Part shown: positions 30,782 through 33,394 of the stretch, piece after piece | Layout: every line of letters begins with the position of its first letter | Numbering within the stretch: the first letter of the stretch is position 1 | Source: Candidatus Peregrinibacteria bacterium CG1_02_54_53 | Lineage (GTDB): Bacteria > Patescibacteriota > Gracilibacteria > Peribacterales > Peribacteraceae | Assembly (NCBI GenBank): GCA_001872575.1 | Contig: MNWP01000017.1 | Span: 1-33,394, forward strand | Direction: 5' to 3' | Length of the DNA stretch: 33,394 bases | Notes under the pieces: generated by a model | Told to the model about the DNA's origin: nothing | The model's input: only the letters and a program-made list of their open reading frames with translations | Database searches by the model: none | Made by a program: the position numbers and the translations under genes

Positions 30782-30809
30782 ACTTTACTTCGAATAGTGA
30801 TGCTGTCAA
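30782..30809 (-). promoter_or_regulatory. Promoter of pheA leader
   Basis: On the minus strand consensus TTGACA (30804-30809) and TAAAGT (30782-30787) are 16 bases apart. The -35 is 12 bases from the divergent rsmA start codon. Confidence 0.7.
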
Positions 30810-30821
30810 TGTCAGCCCCGC

Positions 30822-31661
30822 ATGGTTTCACTCCCTGATGAGATTCGGCAATTCTGCTCAATGCATGGGCTGAAGCTGAATACGAACATCGGGCAGCATT
30901 TTCTTTTAGATTCTTCTATTCTGGATCGCATTGTCGAGAGTGCAGATATCCTCAAGACCGACACCATCGTGGAGGTCGGACCGGGTATCGGGATACTCAC
31001 CCGAAAGCTCCTTGAACACGCAGGATCTGTCATCGCTATCGAGTTGGATGAGCGAATGATTCCGCTGCTTTCAGCATTTATTCACGATGATCCAAAATTA
31101 ACAATCACTCACGGAAACGCCCTGCACGTCGTCATGCCGAAGACACCCTACAAAGTCGTCGCCAACATTCCCTATCACATCACCTCCCCGCTTCTGCGAC
31201 ACCTCTTTCTCGAATCAAAACGCACGCCCACCACTCTTACTCTCCTCATGCAGCGGGAAGTCGCCGAGAAGATTTGTGACGCAGAAGATGCCGGCATGCT
31301 CACAATTCTCGTCGGACTCTTCGGAATTCCAAAGATCATTGCACGCGTACCACCGGAAGCATTTCTCCCCCCGCCCAAGGTAGACTCGGCGGTCCTGCAT
31401 ATCACATGCTTTCCGGAACCACTCACCGATCGCAAAACCATAGAACAGCTCTTCGCATTGACCAAAATCGCCTTCGGGCAGAAACGCAAGATGCTCCGCA
31501 ATACCCTGGGGACGTTCCATGGAGGGATGGAACGCCTTGCGGCGCTTGGAATAGCGCCAACACGCCGTCCACAAACACTTTCGGTACGGGAATGGATCGC
31601 GCTTGCGCGCGCATGGCCGGATGATCATGGTGCATGGTTCGACTCGGCTCACCACAGGTAA
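30822..31661 (+). CDS. rsmA: 16S rRNA dimethyladenosine transferase (KsgA/RsmA)
   Basis: The 279-residue SAM-dependent enzyme dimethylates two adenosines near the 3' end of 16S rRNA. Motifs: LNTNIGQHFLLD, VEVGPGIGILTR (SAM site), VIAIELDERM, and the catalytic NIPYHITSPLL. FLPPPKVDSAVL and FGQKRKMLRNTL lie in the C-terminal half. It is divergent from the pheA leader, and the two promoters must overlap. Its 3' end overlaps comEC by 28 bases. Confidence 0.95.
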   Translation: MVSLPDEIRQFCSMHGLKLNTNIGQHFLLDSSILDRIVESADILKTDTIVEVGPGIGILTRKLLEHAGSVIAIELDERMIPLLSAFIHDDPKLTITHGNALHVVMPKTPYKVVANIPYHITSPLLRHLFLESKRTPTTLTLLMQREVAEKICDAEDAGMLTILVGLFGIPKIIARVPPEAFLPPPKVDSAVLHITCFPEPLTDRKTIEQLFALTKIAFGQKRKMLRNTLGTFHGGMERLAALGIAPTRRPQTLSVREWIALARAWPDDHGAWFDSAHHR

Positions 31662-33154
31662 GACCATCACGACTTGCTGCCACGTTCCTCGGCTGCTTTC
31701 TCATCGCAACGTTCCTGCTGCAGTGGTGGCAGCGTGCCACATATCCCGTCGAGCTTTGGCTCACCCTGATTCTGCTCATCGGTATCGCCACTGTGGGACT
31801 GATAGCGGACGAAACGCAAACACCGTGTGCCTATCTCTGTGCAATGCTGCTCGGCATCTCATGTTCATTTTTCGCGGTGGAGCACGCGACGCATCAACCC
31901 TCCCCTGCAACAGTCGACTGGTTCGCCCGCGGGCAAACAGTCATTCTGCACGGCACGATTGCCGACGAGCCTGATCGTCGTCCGCCCGCCATCCGATACA
32001 CGCTCAATGCGTCGCTGCTTGCGGCAAGCGGCAGTATCGCGTGGAAATCGGTGAACGGACGTGTGCTGGTGACAGACCCCATCGGGTGGCCCGAGAGATC
32101 CTACGGCGATCAGGTCACTGCGCGAGGACGACTGACGTTGCCCGGTACCATCAACGGTTTTCGGTATGACCGATATCTGAGTATCGCAGACATCCGCGCC
32201 GTCATGACACGCGCACACATCGAAACATTGAAAGAGGGTGGCGGCAATCCGTTCTTCAAAACCCTCTTCCGGCTCAAGCAGCGCTTCGAGGCACGTCTCA
32301 ACCGGCTCTTTCCCGAGCCACATGCCTCGCTTGCGGCAGGCTTGCTCACGGGATCGCGACGAGGCATTCCGCAGCATCTATCCGATAGCTTTATGCAAAG
32401 CGGCCTCACGCACATCGTGGCGATCTCGGGTTTCAACATCACCATTGTTATCGCCCTGCTCTCGGGTCTGCTCTTTTGGATTCCAGTCACGTGGCGTCTG
32501 CTGCCTGCAACAATAGCCATCATCGCTTTCACGGTTTTCGTCGGAGCGAGCGCGTCGGTAGTACGTGCCGCGATCATGGGAATCCTGGGTCTTTTCGCCA
32601 TTTCAACGGGCAGACGTGTCAACGTGCGACTCGCAATTCTCTGGACAGCCTTCTTCATGCTGATGTGGAACCCGACCCATCTGTGGTACGACGGTAGTTT
32701 TCAGTTGTCATTCGCTGCGGTGATCGGTCTCAGTGAATTTTCTCCGCTGCTTAAGCCGGCACTCACACGGCTGCCGAACCTTCTGGGCATACGCGAAGCG
32801 CTCGAGGCCACGATTGCGGCACAGCTCTCTGCCATGCCACTGGGCATTCTGCTCTTCGGCAATCTCTCACTCATCTCTCCACTCGCAAACGTACTCGTGG
32901 CACCGGCGATTCCTGTTGCCATGCTCCTATGCGCTCTCGCCGCACTGACGAGCTATCTCATGTTTCCTCTTGGGCAACTACTGGCATACGGGGGCTGGAT
33001 TGTACTGCAGTGGATCATCTGGATCGCCGAATGGTGTGCGCGCATTCCCTTCTCATCGCTGCATCTCGAGAATGTGAGTGTCGTGATCATTCTTGCCTAC
33101 TATGCAGCCCTTATAACAGCCATAGTTGGCGTAGTGGACAATTTTGCAGGCTGA
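31634..33154 (+). CDS. comEC: ComEC/Rec2-family DNA uptake channel protein, short form
   Basis: This 506-residue polytopic membrane protein is the channel for single-stranded DNA import in transformation. It has two or three N-terminal helices and a DUF4131/OB-like region (TVILHGTIADEPDRRPPAIR). The Competence domain carries AGLLTGSRRGIP, GLTHIVAISGFNITIV, VVRAAIMG and GSFQLSFAAVIGL. The C-terminal metallo-beta-lactamase domain of longer ComEC proteins is absent. The gene ends only 8 bases before a transposase gene, so truncation is possible, though short forms without that domain are known. It overlaps rsmA, suggesting joint expression. Confidence 0.9.
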   Translation: MVRLGSPQVRPSRLAATFLGCFLIATFLLQWWQRATYPVELWLTLILLIGIATVGLIADETQTPCAYLCAMLLGISCSFFAVEHATHQPSPATVDWFARGQTVILHGTIADEPDRRPPAIRYTLNASLLAASGSIAWKSVNGRVLVTDPIGWPERSYGDQVTARGRLTLPGTINGFRYDRYLSIADIRAVMTRAHIETLKEGGGNPFFKTLFRLKQRFEARLNRLFPEPHASLAAGLLTGSRRGIPQHLSDSFMQSGLTHIVAISGFNITIVIALLSGLLFWIPVTWRLLPATIAIIAFTVFVGASASVVRAAIMGILGLFAISTGRRVNVRLAILWTAFFMLMWNPTHLWYDGSFQLSFAAVIGLSEFSPLLKPALTRLPNLLGIREALEATIAAQLSAMPLGILLFGNLSLISPLANVLVAPAIPVAMLLCALAALTSYLMFPLGQLLAYGGWIVLQWIIWIAEWCARIPFSSLHLENVSVVIILAYYAALITAIVGVVDNFAG

Positions 33155-33162
33155 AATACTGC

Positions 33163-33394
33163 TCACTTCGCTCGTAGGAACTCCTCAATCATGGGTAGTT
33201 TCTGATCGATGCGGAGTCCGCCATGGAGACGAATATTCTTCTTGATGTGTGTGAATATTCCTTCCAGAGAATTGCTCGTGTTGGGAATGTTCAACTCTGG
33301 ATGTCGCAGGTAGGTGAACAGGTATGGAAGATTCCTTTTCACACTGTAGTAGGCACTCCGAATTCTGCGATGGGTGTAGTGCCAGTGTCTCGTA
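33163..33394 (-). CDS. Transposase, C-terminal fragment (IS256/IS1249-like)
   Basis: The last 77 codons of a minus-strand transposase run off the right edge. The pattern NIPNTSNSLEGIFTHIKKNI followed by RLHGGL is the conserved region around the catalytic Glu in the (R/N)-T-x-N-x-(L/I)-E-G motif of mutator-type (IS256/IS1249) transposases. It ends FLRAK. No inverted repeat was recognised between its stop and comEC. It is a different family from the fragment at position 1. Confidence 0.7.
   Translation of the reverse strand, partial: TRHWHYTHRRIRSAYYSVKRNLPYLFTYLRHPELNIPNTSNSLEGIFTHIKKNIRLHGGLRIDQKLPMIEEFLRAK

Noticed and set aside
1-33394. CRISPR array, tRNA or rRNA genes
   Set aside because: No regularly spaced repeats with unique spacers and no cloverleaf or rRNA sequence were recognised. 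The repeats found are dispersed palindromes.

Overview
The window reads as a bacterial chromosome of moderate to high GC with small, tightly packed genes. TGA is used as an ordinary stop codon (for example after the LCP, dinB and rmuC-like genes). The protein mix (a K+ channel protein, an SLH-domain surface protein, a ComEC without a metallo-beta-lactamase domain, many short unrecognised proteins) and the near absence of Shine-Dalgarno sequences suggest a Candidate Phyla Radiation genome, most likely of the Peribacteria/Peregrinibacteria type. This placement is inference. The normal use of TGA argues against Gracilibacteria and Absconditabacteria. Transposase fragments cut by both window edges flank the region.

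Left part (1-7784): an IS30-type transposase start; the rplJ-rplL operon behind an L10-leader-like attenuator; a DUF1624-like membrane protein; a repeat-filled gap; an LCP-family protein translationally coupled to a multi-pass membrane protein; a lexA-dinB SOS pair; and a frameshifted zinc deaminase. Middle part (7791-15265): valS; a divergent candidate structured ncRNA with its own promoter and terminator; several small proteins including an FmdB zinc ribbon; a K+ channel; and pnp.

The most unusual block is 15561-20418 on the minus strand. It encodes a TrpR/YerC-type regulator, an unknown cysteine-containing protein, a 627-residue PhzE-like chorismate aminotransferase (MST-GAT fusion), and a 659-residue protein joining an unknown N-terminal region to a ThiH/HydG-type radical SAM domain. 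No other phenazine or tryptophan genes are present, so this is a candidate new chorismate-derived pathway.

After rpsO, an RmuC-like nuclease, two small paralogous-looking proteins, a PcrA/UvrD helicase and an SLH-domain surface protein comes a second notable block (27146-30809, minus strand). pheA and an orf106-aroG operon each lie behind a classical attenuator: a short Phe/Tyr-rich leader peptide, alternative hairpins and a terminator. proB has a third leader peptide (two tandem Pro codons) and terminator. All three leader peptides begin about 9-12 nt after a sigma-70-like -10 box, so their mRNAs would be almost leaderless. rsmA and comEC close the window.

Two genome-wide habits stand out. 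Many start codons lie 6-12 nt downstream of a -10 box, often of the extended TGnTAnnnT form, implying leaderless or nearly leaderless mRNAs. Most other genes have a polypyrimidine tract such as TTTCCCTTCT just before the start codon instead of a Shine-Dalgarno sequence. Several gaps are filled with families of short palindromic repeats.
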